Part shown: in pieces, positions 17,655-28,024 of the stretch
How positions within the stretch are numbered: the first letter of the stretch is position 1
Layout of the letters: every line of letters begins with the position of its first letter
From: Knoellia sp. S7-12
GTDB lineage: Bacteria > Actinomycetota > Actinomycetes > Actinomycetales > Dermatophilaceae
Length of the DNA stretch: 64,000 nucleotides
Direction of reading: 5' to 3'
Assembly (NCBI RefSeq): GCF_040518285.1
Contig: NZ_CP155449.1
Span: 1,736,001 to 1,800,000, forward strand
Program-made: the position numbers and the translations under genes
The notes under the pieces: model-generated
The model's database searches: none
Seen by the model: only the letters and a program-made list of their open reading frames with translations
What the model was told of the DNA's origin: nothing

Positions 17655-18449
17655 TCAGTCGGACCAGGTCCAACCTCGATCGGCCAAGGCTTGTCGGAGA
17701 AGGCGAACCGCCACGGGTCCGACGCCGTGCAGGGCCGTGAGCTGGGCTTCGCCCATGTCACGGACCTGCTCGAGCGTCCAGATCCCCTGGGCGCGAAGGG
17801 CGCGCGTGGCGGGAGCGCCGATGCGTGGGAGGGGCGTGCCGGTGGGTGCTGCGTCGCGGTCGAGCCGAGGCGTCGTGGCCTCGGCGTCGACGACCGCGGC
17901 ACCGCGGGGCGAGAGGCGGTAGCCGATGTCGAGGGACTCGGTGAGCCCCAGCTCCTTGAGCTTGCGCACGTCCCGCTTGAAGCTCGGGGTGTCCCGCCCC
18001 AGTTCCGCGGCCAGGTCGGGGGCTCGCACGGTGGGGGACCGGTCGATGATCGCCAACGTGGCGCGCGTCCACGGGCCGAACGACGAGGCGGCGTCCAGCC
18101 GGTCGAGGCGGGCCCGGATGGTGATCACCTCATCGGCGTCGGGGGCGTTCGCGCGCAGGGCTTCGCGTGGGTCCGCGCCTGCATACGTCAGGCCAACCCG
18201 CCACACCGGGCGGTCCGCCTTGCCCTCCAACATCCGACGCAGCTCGACGAGAGATCCCGCGCCGGCTCGCTTCGCCTCTGCGGCCGTGACCCGACTGGCT
18301 GCGACCTGCTCGACGCCGGTGACCTCGATCAACCCGACGCCGGTGCGCAGGCGGGTACCGACCAGGACTCGAGGGCGGTCCCACCGTCTGAACGCAAGGT
18401 CGACCTCGCCCGCCTTGATGGCGGCCAAGGTGTCCGGGCGGATCATCAT
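17655..18449 (-). CDS. ASCH-like and helix-hairpin-helix domain protein
   Basis: 264 residues of unknown function. The N-terminus (about 1-100) looks like an ASCH/PUA fold (LAAIKAGEVDLAFRRWDRPR, followed by LRTGVGLIEVTGVEQV), which binds RNA or nucleotides. A winged-helix-like middle (about 130-185: DLAAELGRDTPSFKRDVRKL) precedes a C-terminal helix-hairpin-helix (LTALHGVGPVAVRLLRQALA). The combination suggests a nucleic-acid-binding protein. The start is one of two adjacent ATGs at 18449. It diverges from leuA across an intergenic region that contains an inverted repeat and the leuA leader. Confidence 0.65.
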   Translation of the reverse strand: MMIRPDTLAAIKAGEVDLAFRRWDRPRVLVGTRLRTGVGLIEVTGVEQVAASRVTAAEAKRAGAGSLVELRRMLEGKADRPVWRVGLTYAGADPREALRANAPDADEVITIRARLDRLDAASSFGPWTRATLAIIDRSPTVRAPDLAAELGRDTPSFKRDVRKLKELGLTESLDIGYRLSPRGAAVVDAEATTPRLDRDAAPTGTPLPRIGAPATRALRAQGIWTLEQVRDMGEAQLTALHGVGPVAVRLLRQALADRGWTWSD

Positions 18450-18474
18450 GCTGCGCAACCTACCGCTGGACCTT

Positions 18475-18518
18475 GCGTCTGCGGATGCGTCCGTTCTGGC
18501 AACCGCATTCGCAGACGC
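18475..18518. repeat. Inverted repeat in the ASCH-leuA intergenic region
   Basis: GCGTCTGCGGATGCG and, 14 bases on, CGCATTCGCAGACGC: 15-bp arms with one mismatch. It lies 26 bp upstream of the ASCH gene start and about 80 bp upstream of the leuA leader peptide, so it could be an operator for either promoter or a hairpin in a longer transcript. Confidence 0.5.
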
Positions 18519-18598
18519 ACGCGTTGGTCGTGTCCGGATGCTGACCGAAAACAGAGGTAACGTCGACGGATCCGGGGGCAGACGGCATACTCGACGTT

Positions 18599-18640
18599 GT
18601 GCAGCACCGTCTCCTCCTTCTCTGCCGCGGCGAGGCCTGA
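18599..18640 (+). CDS. leuL: leuA leader peptide (attenuation)
   Basis: A 13-codon frame starting GTG reads V-Q-H-R-L-L-L-L-C-R-G-E-A-stop, with four consecutive leucine codons. Such Leu-rich leaders precede leuA in actinobacteria and work by ribosome stalling when charged tRNA-Leu is scarce. A -10-like CATACT (18586-18591) ends 7 bases before the GTG, so the leader itself is probably leaderless. A stem-loop starting in its last codons (18625-18660) is the candidate terminator or anti-terminator partner. Confidence 0.8.
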   Translation: MQHRLLLLCRGEA

Positions 18641-18660
18641 TTCGGCCCTCCTCGTCGCGG
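18625..18660 (+). promoter_or_regulatory. Attenuator stem-loop of leuA
   Basis: CCGCGGCGAG (18625-18634) pairs with CTCGTCGCGG (18651-18660), one mismatch, with a further GGCC/GGCC pairing inside the loop. It overlaps the end of the Leu-rich leader frame, so a ribosome stalled on the leucine codons would change whether it forms. Mechanism inferred from position; alternative pairings downstream (18661-18720) were not modelled. Confidence 0.55.
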
Positions 18661-18711
18661 AGTTCGCTGTGCCCGGCTGAGCAGCCCATGAGCACACCGA
18701 GAAGTGAGTAG

Positions 18712-20463
<1,752 letters not shown>

Positions 20464-20469
20464 CCCGAA

Positions 20470-20519
20470 CGCCTTGTGTGGCTGAGCGCGACCTCTGGTT
20501 CGCGCTCCCCCACAAGGCG
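20470..20519. terminator. Bidirectional stem-loop between leuA and the secreted glycosidase gene
   Basis: CGCCTTGTG...GAGCGCGA pairs with TCGCGCTC...CACAAGGCG in a two-part stem separated by a small internal loop. It lies between two convergent stop codons (20463 and 20524), so it would terminate both transcripts. It belongs to the group of long gene-end hairpins discussed in the findings. Confidence 0.7.
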
Positions 20520-20523
20520 GGCT

Positions 20524-23500
20524 TCAGCTGACGGTCACCGGCGCAGTCCGGGTCACACCGTTGACAGTGACGGTGAGCGTCCCGCTTCCTGTCCGCAGTC
20601 CGGTCAACTTCCCGGTCACGGGGTCGTATGCCGCGACCGCACTTCCGGGTGCGTTTCCAGTGCCGACGTGGACACCTTCACCGCTCCACGACGCACTCAC
20701 CGGATAGGCGAGCGGGAACGTGCGCGTGCCCTGGCTGATCGTCGTCGACACCTGGGTGGTTGCGCCGACAGTGACTCCCGGCGCGCTCACTGTGAGCTCA
20801 TCGACGTGGGGACGGATCTGGACTCGCGCCCAGGGGTGGGGGCCGGGGTCGGCCGGGTCGACCCGATAGAGCTTGGGTGCCGGAACCCGTGGTGCCTCGG
20901 GATCGATGCGCACGGTCGTCCAACCGGAGAACCCGCCCTCGTCGGGTGAGGTCGACGGAGCCTTGCCCGAGTTGCCGTTGACGACGTAGGGCACGGCGTT
21001 GACGCGCCCTGCAGAGAAGGCACCGACGTGGCCGCCGACGAACAGTGCACCCTTGCCGCTGCGCATCCGGAAGTCGGACAGCCACGTCTCCACCGTCTGG
21101 GCCTCCACGCGGTCGGTCATCTGTGAGCCCTTGACCGGGCTCGGGTCACGCGGGGGGTGGTGCCAGCCGACGACCACGCCGTTCACGGCGTCGTTCTTCT
21201 CTGCGTCATCGAGCGCCGACCGCAGCATCTGCCACTGGTCGAACCCGCCACCGCGCAACGTGCCGGTCGAGGAGTCGAGCAGCACGAATCGGGTGCCCTT
21301 GTGCACGAAGCTGTGATGCGTCTCGCCGAAGACGGCACTGAAGTTGCTCGTCGAGCCGGGACCATAGATCTCGTGGTTGCCCGGCAAGTAGTACCACTTC
21401 ACCTCCTTGGCCGTGAGTTCCTCGTCGATGACCTTCTTGGCCAGCGCGAAGTCGGCGGGGTAGCCGGTGTCGACCAGGTCACCGGTGATGACAACGAAGT
21501 CCGGTGTGCTGGAGACGATTTCGCGCATCGTGCGACGCACGGCCGGGACGAGTGACTGGTTGTCAGCGGTGAACTGACCGTCCGACATCACGGCATAGGT
21601 GAACTGTTCACCCGACGTGCTCAGAGCGGAGTGCTGCTGGACCACCGGATCGGTGACGACCGGGGTCTCCGGGGCGCTCACCGGCGGGGCCGTCTTCACG
21701 ACGAGGTCGTCGAAGACGACGGCTCCCGTGTAGGAGCGAGCAGCGCCGGTCTCGATCGCCGCCACGAAGTTGAGGGTGATCGGCCCTGGGAGCGTCTGGG
21801 GGACGGGCACCTCCATGTATTTCCAGCCGGTCCACGTGATGTAGGGCCCGTAGAGCGAGGCGGCCTTGCCCTCGCCGTCGCTGATGCCAAAGGACGTCCA
21901 TGCGCCCATGCCATCCCCGTGGACCCACACGCCCAGCGCCAGTGGCTGACCCTGGGTGATGACGATCGGAGTGGCCGGTCGCGCATAGCCGACTCGCGTG
22001 GCCGTCGACTTCGTGAAGTCATAGGTCATCTTCAGTCCGGTGCCACCCTCGCGTCCGGGCGCCGGCTCGACCTTGCCAGCAGCTCGCGCTTGGGTGAACC
22101 GCCAGGTCGCGGCGTCGTCGAAATTGCTCAGTGTCGTGCTGACGGAACCGATAGCCACCGGGACATGCGTGACGACTCCCTCGGCCGTGGCCTTGATCAC
22201 GACGGCTCCGGTCGTGACGCCCGGCCTGGCCTTCACAGTGAAGTCCACACCGCTGCTGGTGACGTCGACGAGGGCCGGGTCGTAGTCGAGCGCGACGTCC
22301 CCAGTCTCGAGAGGGGTCTCGAAACCGTTGGCGTCAGCGCCGATGATCCGGAACGTCGAAGGCTCGGCGGGGACAAGGATCGAGACCTTGTCGACACTGG
22401 GGCGCAGTCGCTGCAGCGGCCCCAGCACGGTCAACTCGAGAGTCTCCTTGAGGCCCTCGATCTGCGCAGTGGCGACGACGTCGCCTGGCGTGCCGGCGCG
22501 CAGCAGTCCCGTGCTCGAGACGGTCGCCTTGCCCTGCGCCTTGTATGCCGGTGAGGTCTGGACGGGTGCGTACGTCTCGTCGTGTCCGAGGGCAGTGAGC
22601 TGGCGGGTGAACCCGGGGAAGACGCGACGCAGGTCGACGTTCTCCTCGTCGGAGGTGGTGATGAGTCGCATCCCACGGACCTGCCCGGAGCCAGCCTCAG
22701 CGAACAGCCCGACGCCGTCGGGCACTGCGCGAAGGCCGCCGTCGGATGGCTGGTTCTCCACGTCGAGGTCAGTTTCGCCGGCCTCGCGGGCGAGCATCGT
22801 CGAGGAGCCGCCGCCGTCGAGGTTGATGCCGGTGGTGGCGCCGACCTCCTTGAGGAACGTGCCGGTCTCGGCATAGGTCATGCCGCGTGAGGCGGCCATG
22901 CGACCGTCGACGGTGAGGACGAACATCGTGGACCCATCGGCGTCGAAGCCGATGGCCGTGCGGGGGTGGATCGCCTTGTCGGTCTGGGGCAGGACGACAT
23001 TGTCCTTGAGCAGCATCGTGTTGCCCGAGATCGCCATCTTGAGGTTGGCGCCCTCGTTGCGCAGGGCGTAGTCCACGCCCACCTTGTCGCCGACCTTGAG
23101 GGCCGCCAGCTTGTCGGCGCCAGCGCCGCGCCCGACGACGGCGAGCTGGTCGCTGGCGAGCTGACCCGCTCCGGCCGATGTGGCAACCGACTCGACGAGG
23201 CCACCGCGGGTCACGACCTCACGTACCTTCGTCGCACCTCCGGTGACGCGGGTTCGCGTGTAGTCGCCCCAGAGGGGGCTGAAGACGGTGACACCATCAG
23301 CGGGTATGGCGGACTGATTGAGGCCGTCCAACGGGATGGAACCGCTCGGGAGGGAAATCGTTCCCTGCAGGAACATCGACGTGATCTGGCCGAGGTTGCT
23401 CTCGCCCACGCCGACGGCATAGTTGTGGCCCGGGTTCGGGCCCTTGACGACGGTGCCGTCGAGCTGCTTCGCGCCGCCCTGAGGGGCGCTGGAGTTGTTG

Positions 23501-23979
23501 ATGTCGAAGTAGTCGCCGTTGACGGCGGCCACGGCGCGGCGGGGGTCGGCCTGCTCGGTGAGCGGGCTCGCCGACGCGACCTTGCCAGCGTTGATGTAGT
23601 CCGGCTTCACCGACCCTGCGGCCAGGTCCACTTTGAGGAGGTCGCCGCGCATGAAGCCACCGGCGTCGAGCCACTCGAACGAGCGCAGCGACACGGCTGG
23701 GGCGACGGGGCGGGTGACATCGCTGAGCCAGAGGCGGTCATCGGTCTGGTTCGCCTGCGGCGCAACGATTCTCGGCTCGGTGATGTCCGAGCTGCCCGCG
23801 GCCGTGCGCCCAACTGCGGGGTCGACGCCGGTGATGACGGGGGCGCTGCCGTCGTGGTCAGGGCCTGTGGGTGAGGCCTGTGCGCCGGAGGGCGCGAGCA
23901 GGGCGAGGAGGAGGGCGATCGTGGCGGCGACCAGGCCCTTCCAGGTGCGAGATCGGGTCGAGCGCGAGGGTGGGGGCAT
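20524..23979 (-). CDS. Secreted phosphodiester glycosidase (NAGPA-like) fused to metallophosphoesterase
   Basis: About 1151 residues. A signal peptide (WKGLVAATIALLLALLAPSG, cleavage near AQA) precedes a large NAGPA/DUF2233 domain (about 120-420: VAAVNGDYFDINN, AIHPRTAIGFDADGSTMFVL, GATTGINLDGGGSSTML). Bacterial Ig-like and carbohydrate-binding segments follow (about 430-760), then a calcineurin-like phosphoesterase (about 800-1050) with MSDGQF, VITGDLVD, PGNHEIYG, VGWHHPP and GGHVGAF metal motifs, and a C-terminal Ig-like repeat. NAGPA-type enzymes cleave sugar-1-phosphodiesters. I infer extracellular processing of a teichoic-acid-like or phosphorylated glycan, with phosphate release by the second domain. 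The first metal motif has Gln in place of the usual His. Confidence 0.85.
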   Translation of the reverse strand: MPPPSRSTRSRTWKGLVAATIALLLALLAPSGAQASPTGPDHDGSAPVITGVDPAVGRTAAGSSDITEPRIVAPQANQTDDRLWLSDVTRPVAPAVSLRSFEWLDAGGFMRGDLLKVDLAAGSVKPDYINAGKVASASPLTEQADPRRAVAAVNGDYFDINNSSAPQGGAKQLDGTVVKGPNPGHNYAVGVGESNLGQITSMFLQGTISLPSGSIPLDGLNQSAIPADGVTVFSPLWGDYTRTRVTGGATKVREVVTRGGLVESVATSAGAGQLASDQLAVVGRGAGADKLAALKVGDKVGVDYALRNEGANLKMAISGNTMLLKDNVVLPQTDKAIHPRTAIGFDADGSTMFVLTVDGRMAASRGMTYAETGTFLKEVGATTGINLDGGGSSTMLAREAGETDLDVENQPSDGGLRAVPDGVGLFAEAGSGQVRGMRLITTSDEENVDLRRVFPGFTRQLTALGHDETYAPVQTSPAYKAQGKATVSSTGLLRAGTPGDVVATAQIEGLKETLELTVLGPLQRLRPSVDKVSILVPAEPSTFRIIGADANGFETPLETGDVALDYDPALVDVTSSGVDFTVKARPGVTTGAVVIKATAEGVVTHVPVAIGSVSTTLSNFDDAATWRFTQARAAGKVEPAPGREGGTGLKMTYDFTKSTATRVGYARPATPIVITQGQPLALGVWVHGDGMGAWTSFGISDGEGKAASLYGPYITWTGWKYMEVPVPQTLPGPITLNFVAAIETGAARSYTGAVVFDDLVVKTAPPVSAPETPVVTDPVVQQHSALSTSGEQFTYAVMSDGQFTADNQSLVPAVRRTMREIVSSTPDFVVITGDLVDTGYPADFALAKKVIDEELTAKEVKWYYLPGNHEIYGPGSTSNFSAVFGETHHSFVHKGTRFVLLDSSTGTLRGGGFDQWQMLRSALDDAEKNDAVNGVVVGWHHPPRDPSPVKGSQMTDRVEAQTVETWLSDFRMRSGKGALFVGGHVGAFSAGRVNAVPYVVNGNSGKAPSTSPDEGGFSGWTTVRIDPEAPRVPAPKLYRVDPADPGPHPWARVQIRPHVDELTVSAPGVTVGATTQVSTTISQGTRTFPLAYPVSASWSGEGVHVGTGNAPGSAVAAYDPVTGKLTGLRTGSGTLTVTVNGVTRTAPVTVS

Positions 23980-24121
23980 GTCGAGAATTCCACCCCGGCG
24001 GAGTGAGGTGGAAACAATTTCCCGATGAATGGCCGGCAAACGTAACTTGTTCACATGGGGAGTCTGGCACCGATCTGCGCCAGCCGCGCGGCGAGACCGG
24101 TTCGGAGACTGGGTGCTGAGC

Positions 24122-24766
24122 TCAGCCCAGACCCGCGTCGCGCGCTCGCAGCGCTGCTGCCGTCCGGTCGGGTGCCTGCAGCTTGGTGAGGACCTGCGAG
24201 ACGTGGTTGCGCACGGTTTTCTCCGACATGGACAGTCGTCGCGCGATCTCGTGGTTGCGGCATCCGACGGCGACGAGCTCGAGTACCTCACGTTCACGAG
24301 GCGTGAGCAGGGGGAAGGCGCGCGCGGTGGGTGACACCTCCCCCTCGCCCGCGTAGAAGGTGACGATGCGCCGCGCGACGCTACCGCCGTACACGGCGCC
24401 GCCCAAGGCGACAGTCCGGACCGCACCCAGGATCTCGGAGCCGTCCGCACCCTTGACGAGGTAGCCGCGAGCGCCGGCGCGCAGGGCGGCGAAGACGTGC
24501 TCGTCGTCCTCGTGCATGGTCAACACCAGCACCGGTAGGCCGGGGTCCGCGGCGAGCAACTGCTGTGTCGCGGTGACTCCATCGAGGCCGGGCATGGTCA
24601 GGTCGGTGATCACCACGTCCGGCGCATACTCCGCGACGGCCCGGAGGAGCTCGGACCCGTCGCCCACGCTGGCGACCACGTCTATGTCCTCCGACTGGGT
24701 GAGCACCGCGGCGAGGCCGAAGCGGTACATCGGGTGGTCGTCCGCGAGGACCACACGCAACGTCAT
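24122..24766 (-). CDS. LuxR/NarL-type response regulator
   Basis: 214 residues. Receiver domain has acidic pair Asp9-Asp10 (VVLADDHPMYRFGL), phospho-acceptor Asp55 in VVITDLTMPG, Thr in LVLTMHEDDE and Lys in YLVKGADG. The C-terminal LuxR helix-turn-helix is LTPREREVLELVAVGCRNHE followed by SEKTVRNHVSQVLTKL. Its ATG overlaps the stop of the histidine kinase gene (ATGA), making a cognate pair. Targets unknown; the divergent small envelope genes at 26916-27900 are candidates by position. Confidence 0.93.
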   Translation of the reverse strand: MTLRVVLADDHPMYRFGLAAVLTQSEDIDVVASVGDGSELLRAVAEYAPDVVITDLTMPGLDGVTATQQLLAADPGLPVLVLTMHEDDEHVFAALRAGARGYLVKGADGSEILGAVRTVALGGAVYGGSVARRIVTFYAGEGEVSPTARAFPLLTPREREVLELVAVGCRNHEIARRLSMSEKTVRNHVSQVLTKLQAPDRTAAALRARDAGLG

Positions 24767-26763
24767 GACGGACCCACCGGGAGCACTGCGGTGATCACGG
24801 TTCCGCCCTGCTGCTTGCCGGTGACCTCGAGATGGCCGTTGAGATCTGTGGCACGCCGCAGCATGGAGGCGAGTCCATGGCCGGACCCGTTGGACGCTGC
24901 AAGTCCGCAGCCGTCGTCGGAGACGACCAGCCGCAGATCCCCGTGGGAGCGACGGATCGTCACGTCGCACCGAGTGGCTTCCGCATGACGCACCACGTTG
25001 GTCAGTGCCTCGGCCAGGATGCGGAAGGCGCCCTCCTCGACTGCGGGCGGCAGAGTGGCGGGGAGGTCGGCCTGGAGGTTGAAGGCCACCCCGCCTTGCC
25101 GGCCCAGACCGAGCATTGACGCGGTGTCCTCGACCGCGCTTGGGAGACCTCTCAGGTCCAGGGCGGCCGGTCGCAAACCGTCGACGACGCGGCGGATCTC
25201 CCGGACCGCCGAGTCTGCCTCCTCTCGCGTCCGCGCCAGCAGAAGGGGGACCGAGGTCGGGTCGGTGTCCTGCGCCATGGTGGCTGCTTCCAGGCTGAGC
25301 GCGATACCGGAGAGGGAGGGGCCGAGCCCATCGTGAAGGTCTCGCCGCACCCGGTCGCGCTCGGCCAGTGTGGCCGCCGTGACGCGGGCGCGCTCCCGCT
25401 TGAGATCCTGCGTGAGCCGGCGGGCGTGGACCACCACGGCGAGGTGCGGTGCCAGCGTTGCGGCGAGACGTCGTCCCGGGTCCGTGGTGCCTTTGGGCTG
25501 GACGCTCATGGCCAGCTCCAGCGTTCCCAGGTCGTCGCCACCGTGCCGAAGCGGCACCACGAAGGTCTGCGCAGTCGGGTCGGTGTTCCCTCCCACCTCG
25601 GCGACGAGTCGTCCCGAGGTGTCGCGCACGGCCGCGCTGGGGGACGACGCTGCGGACGCCACCGCCTGGAGCATCGCCGCGACGGGGTCGTCGTGCGCGA
25701 CCTCGAGATCGGCGGCGACCCGGTCCACGAGCGTCAGGGGGTCGGCCCGCTCCCCGAGGACCAGCCGGTCGACCAGGACACTGAGGCGTCGAGCCACTGG
25801 CAGCACGAGGGCCACCACGACGGCGGATGCGGCCAACAGGGGGAGCGGGCCCTCGGGGACGAGACGGGCCAGTGCCGTCGTCAGCCCGCCCACGACGAGT
25901 GCGACGAGCAGGGTCATCGGCACGTAGAGCAGCGTCTGTCGCAGGGCCACCTCGATGCCGAGAAGGCGGTAGCGCAGCACACCGATGACCACGGCCACGG
26001 GCACGAGGCCGTAGGACAGGCCGAACAGGACGGAGTACTCGGTGAAGACGGTCCCCACCATGAGGGTCACGACGCTCAGCAACCACAGGAGCTGCTGTCG
26101 TTCGGGAGTGCGGGCGCGCACAGCCCGAACCAGCGTCCCGACGATCGTGCTGACTGCAGACGCGGCGAGGAGAACCGCGGCGGGGACCCCGAACGCCCAG
26201 AGCGCCCACTCCGGGAGGGTCCACGGGAGCTCAACGCCCTCGACGGTGTCGTCGACGCCGCCGGGGCCGAAGGCCATCAGCAGGGCGCTCGTGGTGATGC
26301 CGACCATGCTGAGTCGGACGTGCCATGCCCAGTACGTCGAAGGCGCGCGGCCCGTTGGGTAGAGAGCTGGCAGCACGAGGACCAAGAGCAGCAGCGACGG
26401 CATCCACGTCCAGGAGGCCAGCCACGCACATGCCAGGCCGAGCGGGAGTGAGCCGTCCGGATCGGTGAGGGCGCGTGTCGCGTACGCGTCGGCCGAGATG
26501 TTGATGACCTGGAGCAAACCCGACAGCAGCAGCAGCCAGCCGATCACGTTCTTCGGGCGGAGGTGGGTCAGGGCGGCCCCGGACAGGGCAAGGGCCGCGA
26601 CGATTGCTCCGATCCACAGACCCGACTCCGACCCTACGACCAGGGGGCGGTTCAGCACCCCGCCGGACAGTGACACCGGGACGGTGGCGAAGAGGGCGAG
26701 GATGAGGGCAGCCACGAGCCAGCCCGCGGTCCTGCGTGCCCAGTCGTCGGCGCCCGCTCCCAT
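24763..26763 (-). CDS. Membrane sensor histidine kinase (NarX/DesK type)
   Basis: 666 residues. About eight to nine membrane segments fill residues 12-345. A GAF-like cytosolic region (about 370-450) and a HisKA_3 dimerisation helix with ERDRVRRDLHDGLGPSLSGI (phospho-acceptor His) follow. The HATPase domain has AEALTNVVRHAEATRCDVTI, VSDDGCGL and GHGLASMLRRA. The large multi-pass sensor region with few loops suggests sensing of membrane state or a lipophilic cue. Start ATG 26763 (MGAGADDWARR) lies just before the first membrane helix; a longer in-frame start is not supported. Confidence 0.9.
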   Translation of the reverse strand: MGAGADDWARRTAGWLVAALILALFATVPVSLSGGVLNRPLVVGSESGLWIGAIVAALALSGAALTHLRPKNVIGWLLLLSGLLQVINISADAYATRALTDPDGSLPLGLACAWLASWTWMPSLLLLVLVLPALYPTGRAPSTYWAWHVRLSMVGITTSALLMAFGPGGVDDTVEGVELPWTLPEWALWAFGVPAAVLLAASAVSTIVGTLVRAVRARTPERQQLLWLLSVVTLMVGTVFTEYSVLFGLSYGLVPVAVVIGVLRYRLLGIEVALRQTLLYVPMTLLVALVVGGLTTALARLVPEGPLPLLAASAVVVALVLPVARRLSVLVDRLVLGERADPLTLVDRVAADLEVAHDDPVAAMLQAVASAASSPSAAVRDTSGRLVAEVGGNTDPTAQTFVVPLRHGGDDLGTLELAMSVQPKGTTDPGRRLAATLAPHLAVVVHARRLTQDLKRERARVTAATLAERDRVRRDLHDGLGPSLSGIALSLEAATMAQDTDPTSVPLLLARTREEADSAVREIRRVVDGLRPAALDLRGLPSAVEDTASMLGLGRQGGVAFNLQADLPATLPPAVEEGAFRILAEALTNVVRHAEATRCDVTIRRSHGDLRLVVSDDGCGLAASNGSGHGLASMLRRATDLNGHLEVTGKQQGGTVITAVLPVGPS

Positions 26764-26915
26764 GCCTGAAGTGTGCTCCCGGAAGCGGCGCCCTGTCCCG
26801 GGACTGTTGTCCTGATGTGTGCGGGAGAACCTCCTGGCTGAACTGCGTCCTGAGACAGGTCCTGCCCGGTGGCCCCGCGTGGTGTCCTCAAGGCCCAACA
26901 CACTGAGGAGTAGCG

Positions 26916-27377
26916 ATGAGCACCATCACATCGAGTTCCGTTCCACGGGCAGAGTCACTCCGCCCAGCGTTGGCGGCAGCTGTGGGGGCCGCAACCTTCG
27001 CAGCCAGCATGGTGTCCGGCGTCGTCTTCGGCCTCAACGCCGACCAAGGAGGAAGCCCTCCGACTCCGGCCAGTGAGATAGCCGTGTATGCCTTGCTGAT
27101 GGTCGTCGCGGCCGTTCCGGCGGTCTGGCTCGCGCTTCGCGTGCTGGGCGGGCCTCCGCGTCGGGTGGCCGGGACCGCGTTGGGGCTTTCCTTGGCCTCC
27201 GCAGTCACCGTCGTCGGCTTCTGGTCAGGTTGGCCGCACGTCTTCGCGGCTGTCGCCGCCTACCTCGCCGTCGAGCATCGCCGCCGCGTGGGCTCCTTCT
27301 CGGCAACTGCCCTGGTCGCCCTGGCCTTGGCCGCCGTCGCCTTCCTTGCGGCCACCTACCTGTGTTTGTTCGGTTGA
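26916..27377 (+). CDS. Small membrane protein of unknown function
   Basis: 153 residues with four hydrophobic segments (about 20-40, 55-75, 85-103 and 122-150). I do not recognise the family. A Shine-Dalgarno GAGGAG lies 8 bases before ATG 26916. It is transcribed divergently from the histidine kinase across 152 bp and is followed at 22 bp by a secreted protein gene, so the two form a probable operon that the two-component system may control. Confidence 0.75.
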   Translation: MSTITSSSVPRAESLRPALAAAVGAATFAASMVSGVVFGLNADQGGSPPTPASEIAVYALLMVVAAVPAVWLALRVLGGPPRRVAGTALGLSLASAVTVVGFWSGWPHVFAAVAAYLAVEHRRRVGSFSATALVALALAAVAFLAATYLCLFG

Positions 27378-27399
27378 GAAAGCAACCCAAGGAGAGATC

Positions 27400-27900
27400 A
27401 TGAAATGCACTGTTGCAAGCGTCCTGGCTGGCTTTGTCCTCATGGTGGGGACGGCATCATCCGCCGGCGCGGGAGCCATCCACGAGTTCTATCCCGAGGA
27501 CTATGACGCACACGAGCACTTCGCCACGGGCGAGGGTTTCTGCGTCCCATGGGCCGGCACGTTCCATGAGGTCCGGACCGGCGGATACAAGCTTGTCCTG
27601 CCGCCCGGTGGGCGCGACCCGGGAGAGCTGCACATCAATGGGGTCATCAACGGCCTCGTCGAGCTGGTCCCTGACAACGCCTCACTGCCGACCTACTCGG
27701 GGACCTACCGCGAGAAGGTCAACGGGGTCGTGACCGAGTCCACCAACGAGGGCGATGTCGAGCGGGTTGGTCAGTACCGGCTGCGGAGCACGTTGACCGG
27801 AACAGATGGGTCGACTCTCGCCCTCCACTTGGCGGGCAAGGTGACGATCAACGCCAACGGAGTCGCCACGGTCAGCCGCGACGTCTTCACCTGCTCCTGA
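27400..27900 (+). CDS. Secreted protein of unknown function
   Basis: 166 residues with a signal peptide (MKCTVASVLAGFVLMVGTAS, cleavage near AGA). The mature part is beta-rich and has two cysteines, one near the N-terminus (GFCVPW) and one at the end (FTCS), which could form a single disulfide. No family recognised. AAGGAGAG precedes ATG 27400 at good spacing. It follows the membrane protein gene in the same operon. About 120 bp between its stop and the convergent alkB-like gene show no clear terminator. Confidence 0.75.
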   Translation: MKCTVASVLAGFVLMVGTASSAGAGAIHEFYPEDYDAHEHFATGEGFCVPWAGTFHEVRTGGYKLVLPPGGRDPGELHINGVINGLVELVPDNASLPTYSGTYREKVNGVVTESTNEGDVERVGQYRLRSTLTGTDGSTLALHLAGKVTINANGVATVSRDVFTCS

Positions 27901-28024
27901 CGAGATGGTCGGGCGGCCCCCACAGGAAGTGGCGGTCGTCCGATCCGCGGACCACCGGTCACGCAAGCCTCACCCAGCTCACGGCCTGTATCCCAGTCAA
28001 ACCGAACGAACGAGAACCAGAGCT

